Positions 17,045-25,112 of a stretch of DNA of 64,000 nt are shown here, one piece after another. Made by a program: the position numbers and the translations under genes. Position 1 is the stretch's first letter. Every line of letters begins with the position of its first letter. The notes beneath the pieces were generated by a model. The model ran no database searches. It was not told where the DNA came from and saw only the letters and a list, made by a program, of their open reading frames with translations. The DNA comes from DASPFV01 sp035620975. GTDB taxonomy: Bacteria > Acidobacteriota > Vicinamibacteria > Vicinamibacterales > 2-12-FULL-66-21. The stretch covers positions 1-64,000 of the forward strand of contig DASPFV010000279.1 of assembly GCA_035620975.1 (NCBI GenBank), in the 5' to 3' direction.

Positions 17045-17176
17045 GAACCGCCTCCCTGGTCCGCACCGCGGAGCCGTGATGGGCGACCGCCGGTCCAACC
17101 GCCCGGGCGATCGGGCTGGCAGATGGCGCGCGCGTGGAGGTGGTTCTTAACAGGCTTAATCGGTAAAGTAAACGGG

Positions 17177-17187
17177 GTAACCGTTAC
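17177..17187. promoter_or_regulatory. Palindrome GTAACCGTTAC upstream of the receptor
   Basis: GTAAC-C-GTTAC is a perfect 11-bp palindrome in an unusually AT-rich patch (17145-17190), between the lyase stop at 17269 and the receptor start at 17044. Its half-sites resemble those of LacI/GntR-type sugar regulators. A second partial half-site, CGGTAAAG, lies at 17161-17168. A regulatory role is inference; no cognate regulator gene is in the window. Confidence 0.35.
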
Positions 17188-17268
17188 AGTTCGCCCCCAG
17201 GCCCCAGGCCCCGCCGTCCGCGACGTCGGGCCCGACCCCGACCTCGGGCCGCGACCGTGACCTGCGAA

Positions 17269-18195
17269 TCAGCTGGCCTTCCAGAGCGGGACGAGCGTCC
17301 GGAGATCGGCCAGGTCGCCCGGTGTGAGGTCCGGCAGCGGGGGCCGGACCGATCCGCCCGCCAGGCCGAGCTCGTTCATCAGCGCTTTCATCACGCTGAC
17401 CTCGTAGCCGCGTCGGCGCGCGCGCAGGGCGTAGAGCGGCACCACCAGCGTTCGCAGGATCGCGTCGAGCCGCGCGCGGTGGGCCGCCTCGTGCGCGCAG
17501 GCGGCGTGCTCGTGCAGCTCGCGGGCGAGGCGCATCGAGATGTTGGACACGCTCGAGGTGAAGGCCCGGATCCCGGTCGCGTAGTACGCCGGCACCATGT
17601 CGTCGCCCGCGCCGCCAATCCACTGCAGGCGGTCCCCGACGCGTGCCATCAGAATCTGCAGACGCCGGATGTCCCCCTGGCCGTCCTTCCACGCCACGAG
17701 CGACGGGATCGCCGACAGGCGCTCGACGAGCGCGGCGCCGGGATGGAACCAGTCGCGCGAGTAGATCAGGGCCGGCAGCCGCGTCGCCCCCGCGATCGCC
17801 CGGTAATACTCGATCAGCCCCGCATCGTCGGCCTGGGGATAGTAGGGCGGGAAGATCAGGATGCCGGCCGCTCCGGCGCGTGCAGCCTGCGCAGCCCATT
17901 CCGACGCCATCGCGGCGTTGATTCCGACGCCCGCGATGATCGGCACCTGCGGGCCGCAGATCTCCACGGCCGCCGTGACGACGGCGAGATGCTCGGCGGG
18001 CGTGAGGGAATACAGCTCCCCTGTGCCGCCCGCCGCGACTACCGCAGCGGCCGCCGGATTGCAGAGCCGCTCCAGGTTGCGGCGCAGCCCCTCGAGATCG
18101 AGCGCCCCGTCCGGGCGGAACGGCGTGACGGGGAACGCCAGCGGGCCCGTGAGCCCGGCCCTGAGCGCGTCGGCATGGCTGATCATGGCCTGCAT
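17269..18195 (-). CDS. Dihydrodipicolinate synthase/5-dehydro-4-deoxyglucarate dehydratase family lyase
   Basis: Class I pyruvate-dependent aldolase-family TIM barrel of 308 residues. Visible family motifs are LAFPVTPFRPDG (19-30), AAGGTGELYSLT (54-65), PIIAGVG (85-91), ILIFPPYYPQ (112-121), tyrosine 145 in LIYSRDWF and the Schiff-base lysine 170 in AWKDGQGDI. The WKDGxGDI form and PPYYPQ favour the 5-dehydro-4-deoxyglucarate dehydratase branch over DapA, which would place it in uronate or sugar-acid degradation; this is a family-level inference. The start is MQAM (18195); an ATG three codons in is possible. It lies upstream of the Oar-like receptor on the same strand with 224 bp between, so it may be co-regulated but is probably not in a tight operon. 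Confidence 0.8.
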   Translation of the reverse strand: MQAMISHADALRAGLTGPLAFPVTPFRPDGALDLEGLRRNLERLCNPAAAAVVAAGGTGELYSLTPAEHLAVVTAAVEICGPQVPIIAGVGINAAMASEWAAQAARAGAAGILIFPPYYPQADDAGLIEYYRAIAGATRLPALIYSRDWFHPGAALVERLSAIPSLVAWKDGQGDIRRLQILMARVGDRLQWIGGAGDDMVPAYYATGIRAFTSSVSNISMRLARELHEHAACAHEAAHRARLDAILRTLVVPLYALRARRRGYEVSVMKALMNELGLAGGSVRPPLPDLTPGDLADLRTLVPLWKAS

Positions 18196-18235
18196 TGTGG
18201 GTCAAATCGCCGGGGCCGTCGACCAAAAGTAACGG

Positions 18236-18485
18236 ACCTCGGCGGGGCGAAGCCCCCCGGTTTCTCTTTAGTCGCCCACCCCGCCTGCGCGGGACCCGCG
18301 ACGCATGGAAAGGCGCGCCAAGGGCGCGCCCCGCCGGAGCGGCGCGCCTCCGCCGCGTAGCGGCTTCGGCGAGGTCTCGCCGGAGCGCCTGCGGCGCGAA
18401 GGCGGAAGCGGGGATCGTGGGGCCCCGCGAGCGACGGCGATGGGGGGGTCCGGCGGGGCGAAGCCCCCCGGTTTCACCTTAGACG
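18236..18485. repeat. GC-rich dispersed element A with terminal direct repeats
   Basis: A unit containing GGCGGGGCGAAGCCCCCCGG occurs at about 18241 and again at about 18451, so the element is bounded by two direct copies. Each has a GGGGC-GAA-GCCCC hairpin. Between them the sequence matches, in inverted orientation, bases 61735-61860. Copy A has about 65-70 extra bases in the middle (around 18345-18410). No gene is supported here, though the open frame of the next gene runs through it. Confidence 0.75.
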
Positions 18486-18645
18486 GCCGGCTCTCCAACG
18501 CCGGATCATCCTCCGAGGCAGCTCTGCACAGGCGCGAGCGATCTGCGCGTTTCCGCACATCAGGCTGCCCCGCCGCTCGTGCCAACACGGAGTGGAACCG
18601 CTTGTCTGCGCGGCCAGTTGCCTCGACGTCGGGCCAGACGTCCCG

Positions 18646-18661
18646 TGGCATTGCTGTTGCG
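18646..18661 (+). promoter_or_regulatory. Candidate sigma-54 promoter
   Basis: TGGCATTGCTGTTGCG matches the sigma-54 consensus TGGCAC-N5-TTGCW, with GG and GC exactly ten bases apart (18647-18648 and 18659-18660). Transcription would begin near 18672, only about five bases before the ATG at 18677, so either the message is nearly leaderless or translation starts further in. A sigma-54 activator gene lies convergently next door. Confidence 0.45.
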
Positions 18662-18676
18662 GCAGTACCGACCGGA

Positions 18677-19546
18677 ATGAAGGTGCAGACCCGCCCCAAG
18701 GCGAGGAGAAGAAGCGTCGCGTCGCCCTTCCGGGCCATTCGACAGTCGGCCAGCACGCTCGAGCACGACCTCGACCTGGCCCGCCAGGTCCAGGAGTCGC
18801 TGTTTCCCTCCGAGATCCCGGCGCTGGCGGGCCTCCAGGTGGCTGCCCTGAACCGGGCGGCGAGGATCGTGAGCGGCGACTTCTACGACATTATCGGCGT
18901 CGACGACGACCGCATGGTGGTCGTCTGCGCCGATGTCAGCGGGAAGGGGATCGCGGCGGCGCTGCTCGCGGCGCAAGTGCAATCGTACTTCCGCGCGATG
19001 CTGCAGGCCGCCGCCGTGGTCCGATCCGTGCTGGAAACGTCCTCCGTCTCGTCCGACGTTTTTCGAGCCCTCGGCTCGCTGCCGTTGCTGGTCGTGAGTC
19101 AGCTGAACGCCACCGTGTGCCGACACACCCGGCTGCCGGGCCGTTATGCCACGCTGTTCTTCGCGGAGGTCGACGCGCGGAGTGGCGTGGTCCGCTACGT
19201 CAATGCCGGACACAATCCGCCCCTGGTGCTGAGGCCTGGGGTACCGGTCGAGCTGCTGAGTGCGGGCGGTCCGCCGGTCGGCCTGCTGGCGGACGCCGCA
19301 TACGAGGCCGGCACGGCGATCCTGCCGCCCGGCGGCACGCTGCTCGTGTACACCGACGGAGCGATCGAGGCGCGCGATGGGCGCGACGAGGAATTCGGAC
19401 TTCCCCGGCTGATCGAGCTGTGCACCAGCGCGAACGGTGATGTGTCGCAGCTGTTGCCGCGCATTCTGGACGCCGTGGAGACGTGGAGCGCGAGTCCCGA
19501 GCCATCGGATGACATCACGCTGGTCGCCATGGGTCGCGACGGGTGA
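18677..19546 (+). CDS. SpoIIE/RsbU-type PP2C serine phosphatase
   Basis: Soluble protein of 289 residues with a single PP2C-like SpoIIE domain. It begins with the linker helix LEHDLDLARQVQESLFPSEIP (28-48). Metal-binding acidic residues are visible in VSGDFYDII (66-73), VCADVSGKG (83-91), the conserved YVNAGHNPP (174-182), YTDGAIEARDG (225-235) and the terminal SDDITLVA (277-284). Relatives dephosphorylate anti-sigma-factor antagonists and so control stress or developmental sigma factors. No sensor domain is fused, so input must come from a partner. The ATG at 18677 was chosen because upstream codons derive from a dispersed repeat. It is convergent with the sigma-54 regulator and preceded by a sigma-54-like promoter. 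Confidence 0.85.
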   Translation: MKVQTRPKARRRSVASPFRAIRQSASTLEHDLDLARQVQESLFPSEIPALAGLQVAALNRAARIVSGDFYDIIGVDDDRMVVVCADVSGKGIAAALLAAQVQSYFRAMLQAAAVVRSVLETSSVSSDVFRALGSLPLLVVSQLNATVCRHTRLPGRYATLFFAEVDARSGVVRYVNAGHNPPLVLRPGVPVELLSAGGPPVGLLADAAYEAGTAILPPGGTLLVYTDGAIEARDGRDEEFGLPRLIELCTSANGDVSQLLPRILDAVETWSASPEPSDDITLVAMGRDG

Positions 19547-19627
19547 CGACCGCGTCAAGCGCGGAGGAACACCGCGGTGTTGGCTCAGGACTCAGGACTT
19601 TGGGCTTTGGCCAGAGCCCGGTGTGTC

Positions 19628-19646
19628 GGCGGCGGAGCCCGCCGCC
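19628..19646. terminator. GC-rich hairpin between convergent genes
   Basis: Perfect 8-bp stem GGCGGCGG / CCGCCGCC with a three-base loop. It lies between the phosphatase stop at 19546 and the regulator stop at 19653. There is no T-run, so it is a possible bidirectional terminator or stabilising hairpin only. Confidence 0.4.
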
Positions 19647-19652
19647 GGGGCT

Positions 19653-21212
19653 TCAGGCCGTCGCCGCTTCTTCGAGCCGGTACCGTTGCATCCGGACGTA
19701 AAGCTGGGTCCGCGAGAGTCCGAGACGCCGGGCCGCCTCCGACTTGTTCCACCGGCAGTGGTGCAGGACCTTGGCGATCGTCTCCCGCTCCATCGTCCCG
19801 AGGTTCGTCGTCTCGCTCTGCGGGAGCGTGACCGGTCCATCGAGGGACAGATGCTGTGGGGTAATGGGCTCGCCCTCGGCCAGGATGGCCGCACGCTCGA
19901 GGGCGTTGCGCAACTCGCGGACGTTCCCCCGCCAGTGGTACTGGACGAGCGCCTCGCGTGCCTCGCGGGTCAGGCCGGCCGGAGGCCTGGCGAAGGAGCG
20001 GCCGAGCTCCTGCAGGAACGCGTCGCTCAACGGCAGGATGTCCGCGCGCCGCTCCCGGAGCGGCGGAATGTGGATGTCGAACACCTGCAGGCGGTAGAAC
20101 AGATCCTGCCGGAACTGACCACGGTCCACCGCCTCGCGCAGGTCGCGGTTGGTTGCGGCGACGACGCGGATGTTGGCTTTCAGCGGCCGGGTGCCGCCCA
20201 GCCGCTGGAACTCGCGCTCCTGCAGGACGCGCAGGAACTTGGCCTGTGCCGGAAGGCTCATCTCGCTGACCTCGTCGAGGAACAGCACGCCGCCGGCCGC
20301 CAGCTCGACCTGCCCCGGCTTGGCCTGCTGCGCGCCGGTGAACGCGCCCCGCTCGTAGCCGAACAGCTCGGCCTCGAGCAGCTGCTCGGGGAGCGCCGCG
20401 CAGTTCAGCGCGACGAAGGGCCCGTTCTTGCGGGCGGACGCCTGGTGGATGAGCCGCGCCACCACCTCCTTCCCCGTCCCCGATTCGCCGCTCACCAGGA
20501 CGGTGGTTTCGGTCGCGGCCACCTGCCCCGCCATCTTGAGCACGTCCTGCCACTCAGCCGATTCCCCGACGATCACCGTGCGGGACGTCCGCGCGATCTC
20601 CGCGCACACGGCCCGGACGGCATCGCCGACGCCGCCGCCGCGTGGCCGGCTGCCGGCGGCGGCCCCGGTTCTCGACAGCCGGTCGTGCGCGACCGCCACG
20701 GCGATGTGATCGGCGACCCGGCGGGCCATCGGCACGTCGCGACGGTCGTAGGCATCGCGCCGCTTCGACCAGAACGCGAAGACAAGCCGTTCCGGCCCCA
20801 CGCCCATCGAGATGCCGAGGACGGAGCGGTACCCGCACGCGAGGATCCGAGAGGTCGGATCGACCCCGCGGACCCCCGGCAGCGGCTCGCGTGTGAGGTC
20901 GCCGAGGATGAACTCCTCGGGGACGGGCGTGCGGAACACCTGCGACTGCACGGCTGGGAGATCGGCAGTAGCCGCGTCGAGGCCGACCTGTCCGTCCCGC
21001 TCGAGGGACACCACCGAGAGCGCATCGTGCGGCAGCATCCTGCCGACGATTTCGGATACCTGAGGAAGCAGCGGGCGGATGTCGAGCCCGCCTGCAATGG
21101 TGCGCAGCAGCTCGAGGGAGACGTCGAAATAGGCGGCGAGCGATCCGCGGCCGCCGGCGATCGGTTCTACTGCACTCAACATGGTGTCCTCCGCTGACTG
21201 TGCGAGTGTCAT
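19653..21212 (-). CDS. Sigma-54-dependent transcriptional activator (GAF-AAA+-Fis HTH)
   Basis: Bacterial enhancer-binding protein of 519 residues. Residues 25-180 form a GAF-like sensor. The AAA+ domain (about 212-445) has Walker A GESGTGKE (242-249), the sigma-54 contact loop GAFTGA (289-294), Walker B GGVLFLDEVSEM (307-318) and FRQDLFYRLQVF (367-378). The C-terminal Fis-type helix-turn-helix is at 474-510 (RWNKSEAARRLGLSRTQLYV). All residues needed for ATP hydrolysis and sigma-54 remodelling appear present. With a GAF input and no receiver domain, it probably responds to a small molecule and not to a phosphorelay. Start MTLAQ (21212) or MLSAVEP (21182). It may act on the sigma-54-like promoter upstream of the adjacent phosphatase gene. 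Confidence 0.93.
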   Translation of the reverse strand: MTLAQSAEDTMLSAVEPIAGGRGSLAAYFDVSLELLRTIAGGLDIRPLLPQVSEIVGRMLPHDALSVVSLERDGQVGLDAATADLPAVQSQVFRTPVPEEFILGDLTREPLPGVRGVDPTSRILACGYRSVLGISMGVGPERLVFAFWSKRRDAYDRRDVPMARRVADHIAVAVAHDRLSRTGAAAGSRPRGGGVGDAVRAVCAEIARTSRTVIVGESAEWQDVLKMAGQVAATETTVLVSGESGTGKEVVARLIHQASARKNGPFVALNCAALPEQLLEAELFGYERGAFTGAQQAKPGQVELAAGGVLFLDEVSEMSLPAQAKFLRVLQEREFQRLGGTRPLKANIRVVAATNRDLREAVDRGQFRQDLFYRLQVFDIHIPPLRERRADILPLSDAFLQELGRSFARPPAGLTREAREALVQYHWRGNVRELRNALERAAILAEGEPITPQHLSLDGPVTLPQSETTNLGTMERETIAKVLHHCRWNKSEAARRLGLSRTQLYVRMQRYRLEEAATA

Positions 21213-21381
21213 CCCGCCCGCCCCGATCGGACAACCCTCGATCGGGCCCGGCGATGCGCTCGCGCGGGCGTCGCGGCGACACTTTCGGGTACCGGGCCAC
21301 CCCGTTCGGGTGTTCCGATGGATGGTGCCGGCATCGGGAGACCTCGTTTGCCGTAGCGCACGTCTTCGTCAGGAGGGGCCG

Positions 21382-21693
21382 ATGGTCCGTTTCCAGCTGC
21401 GCTCGATCTCCTGCGCACTGGGCCGGGGGTCCCGGGCGAGCGCGCTCGCGCTGCCCGTATCGTGGGGAATGTGTGTGCCGGTGGTCGCCTCCGCGCAGCA
21501 GTTCCGGGGCACGCCGTTGGGACCGTCATCAATGCGGCTGGCGCTCTGCTGCCTGGAGCGCGTTGATCGCGACCGACACGAACACCAGCCTCGTTACGGA
21601 GAACCCCAGACGAGCGAGTTCACGCTCGACGACCTGCCCGACAATGCGGCGTTCGGTCGCCAGGTCGCGTACGTCCCGCCTGGCAACCCGTGA
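21382..21693 (+). pseudogene. Broken 5' end of a TonB-dependent receptor gene
   Basis: A strong AGGAGG lies just upstream of ATG 21382, and the frame begins with a signal-like peptide ending VVASAQQF. The sequence then matches a carboxypeptidase-regulatory-like domain only if three frames are used: GTVINAAGALLPGA in the second, LIATDTNTSLVTEN in the third, then TSEFTLDDLPDNAAFGR back in the first. Three small indels would explain this. Beyond residue 103 there is a stop and no plug or barrel. Three intact receptors in the window show the same domain. The remnant is probably not functional beyond perhaps a short secreted peptide. Confidence 0.6.
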
Positions 21694-21816
21694 GCCGTGC
21701 GTCGGGCGCGGTCGCACCGGCGCGCGGGGCCGTCTTCTACGAGGTGTTGGTCCGCAGCGGATCGGTTCCCGGCTGGACGCGGACGGAAGACGGCGACTGA
21801 TGGTGGCTCACGATCT

Positions 21817-23457
21817 TCATTCCAGGAGGAGTTGCGCGACCAGGATCTTGACGATCATGGCAGTGGGGTAGACGGCGGCGTAGGCGATGCCCGGCACATC
21901 CGAGCGGGCGAGTCCTTCGGCGTACGCGAGGCAGGCCGGCTGCGTCTGCACGCCCGAGGCAAGGCCGAGTAGAGCGTCGAAGCGAACGCCGAGGAGTTCC
22001 CGCCCGGCGATGAGCGTCGCCAGCGTGACGGCGAGGGTCACGACCGCACCGGCGAGCAGGAGTTGCACCCCGTCGTGGCGCACTGTGTCGAAGAAGGAAT
22101 AGCCGGCCCGGGTCCCGACACCCGCCAGGAACAGCAGCAGTCCGATCTGCCGGATCGTCAGGTTGGCCGGCAGCGGCATCACCCAGCTGATTCCCCCACT
22201 CCGCTCGAGTCGGCCGAGGACCAGGGCGACGAGCAGCGTGCCGCCCGCGAGGCCGACGCGAATCGTCCGGCCACCGCCGATCGGGATCGGCATCATCCCG
22301 ACGATCACGCCGAGCACCATGCCGATCGCCAGCGAGCCGATATGCATCTCGGCCTCGCCGCGCACCGAGTCACCGAAGTATCGGGCGACCGCCGGGAAGT
22401 TCGCGCGCCGTGTCAGCACCCGGACGCGGTCACCGTATTCGAGCCGGGTCTCCGGGTCGGGGACGATGTCGAGATCGCCGCGCCGAAGACGAGTGATGAC
22501 GGCGGACAGCCGATCCGGAAGGTCGAGCTCCCGAATCCGCTTGCCGACCACTTCGCGTCGGGAGACGAACACGCGCCGGTAGTCGAGCTCCGACCGGTCG
22601 CCGGCGATGTGGGTCGGGCTGGCGGCCCCGAACATGTCCGCGGCCTGCCGGAGCGCCCGCTCGTCACCCACCACCGCGACGACGTCGCCTTCCGCAAGCC
22701 GCGTGTCCGATCGGGGGATGTCGACACCCCCTCCCGTTCGGATGCGGCTGATCACGAACGCCGAGTCGCCCTGCCAATCCAGGACTTCCCGGATCGTGTG
22801 ACCGATCACCGCCGGGTTCGTGACGACGACATCGGACACCGCCAGCTCCGGCGTTTCGGGCGGCGGGTCCAGCGGGGGGCGCCAGGCCCGCCGCACAAGG
22901 TGGAAGCAGAGGAGTGCGCCGGCCACGCCCACGGGATAGGCGACGCTGTACGCCAGCACCGGCAGGTCCGACAGGGCCCTGACCTCCCGCGGTGGAGCGC
23001 CCGACTGCGTTGCGCGCTCATGGACCCGTTCCTGCACGGCCGCCAGCGCGGGTGTGTTGGTGAGCGCGCCGCAGTACAGCCCCGCGGCGACCGGCGCACT
23101 CACGCCAAGCATGCGGGCGAGGGTGAATGTCAGCAGCCCTCCCAGGATCAGGACACCCGCCGCGAGGCCGTTCTCACGATAGCCTCGCCGCCGGAACGCA
23201 TCGAAGAACGCGCGCCCGGAACTCACGCCCATCGCGTACACGAACAGCACGAGGCCGAGCGTCGACACCGCCTCTGGCACCGTGACGAGAGGACTCAGAG
23301 AGCCCACCGCGAGCCCCGCGAAGAGCACGCCGGCGACGCCGAGCCGGAACCCGAAGAAGCTGACCTCTCCGAGCAGAAATCCCGTCCCGATCACCACGAA
23401 GAGCGTGAGGATCGGAGATGCGCTGAGGGCGCCGACCAGCCAGGAGGTCACATTCAT
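21817..23457 (-). CDS. AspT/YidE-like transporter with two TrkA-C domains
   Basis: Inner-membrane protein of 546 residues with the aspartate:alanine exchanger architecture: a hydrophobic half (about 10-190), two cytoplasmic TrkA-C regulatory domains (about 205-275 with DTRLAEGDVVAVVGDERAL, and 290-365 with ETRLEYGDRVRVLTRR), then a second hydrophobic half (about 375-546). The signature GALTNTPALAAV (130-141) and its counterpart in the second half (GLASGVQTQPACLAYAEGL) are present. Known family members exchange amino acids or dicarboxylates; the substrate here is not determined. The start ATG is in MNVTSWLVGA. It ends about 120 bp from the receptor-gene remnant. The next gene upstream (23478) is on the same strand with only about 20 bp between, so they may form an operon. 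Confidence 0.88.
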   Translation of the reverse strand: MNVTSWLVGALSASPILTLFVVIGTGFLLGEVSFFGFRLGVAGVLFAGLAVGSLSPLVTVPEAVSTLGLVLFVYAMGVSSGRAFFDAFRRRGYRENGLAAGVLILGGLLTFTLARMLGVSAPVAAGLYCGALTNTPALAAVQERVHERATQSGAPPREVRALSDLPVLAYSVAYPVGVAGALLCFHLVRRAWRPPLDPPPETPELAVSDVVVTNPAVIGHTIREVLDWQGDSAFVISRIRTGGGVDIPRSDTRLAEGDVVAVVGDERALRQAADMFGAASPTHIAGDRSELDYRRVFVSRREVVGKRIRELDLPDRLSAVITRLRRGDLDIVPDPETRLEYGDRVRVLTRRANFPAVARYFGDSVRGEAEMHIGSLAIGMVLGVIVGMMPIPIGGGRTIRVGLAGGTLLVALVLGRLERSGGISWVMPLPANLTIRQIGLLLFLAGVGTRAGYSFFDTVRHDGVQLLLAGAVVTLAVTLATLIAGRELLGVRFDALLGLASGVQTQPACLAYAEGLARSDVPGIAYAAVYPTAMIVKILVAQLLLE

Positions 23458-23477
23458 CGGTCGCGGTCGAGTCGCTG

Positions 23478-24509
23478 TCAGCTGCGCGGTGACGGCCGTT
23501 CGACCTCCCGCTTGATGGACGCGAGCACGCGCTCCAGAGACTTGCGGGTCTTGTCGACAACGATCTTTCGCAGGATCGAGCCTTTGGGTCCCGTCAGCCC
23601 TCCCTGGTGCGAGCCCTTGATCGTCAGCAGATAAAAGCCGGAGGCCGGTCCTGGGGCGCCATCGTCGACGCAGACGGACACGTCGAGCGCCGTGTGAAAG
23701 TAGTGCGTTGCGTACAGCTGTTTGATCGCGACGATGGCGTATTCGTGTCCGAGGGTGGTGCGGCCCCGGGCGATCACGGCGTGATTCACGCGAATCGTCG
23801 GCTTCAGGCCGAAGTCCACTTTCTCCCAGAAGAAGAAGCGGTCGGCATTCGGGAGCGGTGCGTCTGGATACTCGAGCAGGTGACGCCGGACCTCGGGAAT
23901 GACATCGGGCAGCACCGACGCACGCGCCATCATCGTCTCGAATTCGTCGCTGACACGCACGGGCTGCTGTTTATCGCGGTACTCGCCGAGCGCACGAAGG
24001 CCACCCTGTCGATACCTGGCAAGCAACTCCACGATCATCTGCCGGGCGAGCGCGTTCACCTGCTCGGCGGCGTCCGGCCGCGAGAAGTTCACGGTCTCGC
24101 GCACCGTCTCCATGGACGCCTGCGGCAACTGCACCTCGCACGATCCTTCACGACAAGTCTTCAGCGCCTTCACGTCGTCAGCGTCGAGACTGAGCGGAGC
24201 CAGGTCACTCACGGTCGGGTCATCCGGCAGTTCGCCGACCCCCAGGTACCCCGGCGTGCCACGCAGGCGACCCACGTCACGCGCCGCTTTCAAGTACGTC
24301 TCCGGCGCGCCGTCCACGTGCACGGCGCCGAACACGTACACCTCGGACGGGCCACCCCACGGCAGCACCTTCGCCACCGCCTGACCGGACTCGATGGCTG
24401 CGCTCTGCTGGGACGTCAGTCCGAGAGCGGTGAGGATCTCTGGGGGCGGCGCCGGAGAGGAGGTCTGCGCCATCAAGCCGACACCGAGCATGAGCACATG
24501 CCATCGCAC
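23478..24509 (-). CDS. Hypothetical secreted protein
   Basis: Protein of 343 residues starting with GTG (an ATG lies seven codons in at 24491) and a short signal-like segment (HVLMLGVGLMAQTSSPA). I do not recognise a named family. The central part is rich in charged helices (SMETVRETVNFSRPDAAEQV). The C-terminal third (FFFWEKVDFGLKPTIRVNHA, ALDVSVCVDD, GFYLLTIKGSHQGGLTG) reads like a compact beta-rich domain; HYFHTALDV and KGSRxxG-like KGSHQGG are distinctive. It lies between the AspT-like transporter and a DUF4136 lipoprotein-like gene on the same strand. It is probably periplasmic; function unknown. Confidence 0.75.
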   Translation of the reverse strand: MRWHVLMLGVGLMAQTSSPAPPPEILTALGLTSQQSAAIESGQAVAKVLPWGGPSEVYVFGAVHVDGAPETYLKAARDVGRLRGTPGYLGVGELPDDPTVSDLAPLSLDADDVKALKTCREGSCEVQLPQASMETVRETVNFSRPDAAEQVNALARQMIVELLARYRQGGLRALGEYRDKQQPVRVSDEFETMMARASVLPDVIPEVRRHLLEYPDAPLPNADRFFFWEKVDFGLKPTIRVNHAVIARGRTTLGHEYAIVAIKQLYATHYFHTALDVSVCVDDGAPGPASGFYLLTIKGSHQGGLTGPKGSILRKIVVDKTRKSLERVLASIKREVERPSPRS

Positions 24510-24534
24510 GATCGGATACCTCTGACCCCGCCGA

Positions 24535-25086
24535 TTACCTGGCGGTCGATCGGGGCGGGAAGTCCTTGAACATCTTGCGGACGTTGTCGTTCAGCTTCTT
24601 GATGGCCTTATCGGGGTTCGACGAGACGTTGCCGTCGGCGAGACCCCGCCAGAGCAGCGCCTTCGACGCGCCGTCAGTCAGGTGGATCAGGAGCGTCCCG
24701 ACCGGGTACGAGCTCGTCGAGGTCGTGGCGCTCCCGAATCCTGTCCCGAACCACGGCCCGAGCCCGCCCCAACCCCAGGGCTGATGGAAGTCGCCGCTCG
24801 CGAACGTCTGGGCCGAATGCTCCGCGCGAAGGATCACGAGCGAATTGACCACCACGTCGCCGCCTGATGGAACCTGCGTCAGGCCCTTCGCCGCGAGTGC
24901 GCCGTCGACGGCATCCTTCAGGCGCTGATCCCACATCGTGTCGCCCGTCATCACGACTCCCCACGAATAGGTCTTGTACCTGGAGAAGTTCACCCGACGG
25001 TCGTAATCGACCAGGAGGACCGCCCACGCGGAGGTGGTGAACAGCAGGATGGCCACGAGGAACGCACACCACATCCGGATTCTCAT
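24535..25086 (-). CDS. DUF4136 family secreted protein
   Basis: Protein of 183 residues with signal peptide MRIRMWCAFLVAILLFTTSAWA. The body has the DUF4136 layout: VDYDRRVNFSRYKTYSWG near the start, an ALAAKGLTQVPSGGDVVVNS helix-strand unit, a Gly/Trp-rich loop (QPWGWGGLGPWFGTGFG), YPVGTLLIHLTDGASKALLWRGLADG and a terminal helix with IKKLNDNVRKMFKDFPP. Members are periplasmic or lipid-anchored proteins of unknown role; no lipobox cysteine is visible here. The start was chosen for the signal peptide. The open frame extends 58 codons upstream into the nucleotidyltransferase gene region. Confidence 0.85.
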   Translation of the reverse strand: MRIRMWCAFLVAILLFTTSAWAVLLVDYDRRVNFSRYKTYSWGVVMTGDTMWDQRLKDAVDGALAAKGLTQVPSGGDVVVNSLVILRAEHSAQTFASGDFHQPWGWGGLGPWFGTGFGSATTSTSSYPVGTLLIHLTDGASKALLWRGLADGNVSSNPDKAIKKLNDNVRKMFKDFPPRSTAR

Positions 25087-25112
25087 AACCCGCTCTCGTG
25101 TCTTCAGGACCA

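Noticed and set aside
21700..21800. Amylase-like phrase RGAVFYEVLVRSG in one frame after the receptor remnant
   Set aside because: The match is about ten residues and the frame closes at 21800; a chance resemblance is most likely.
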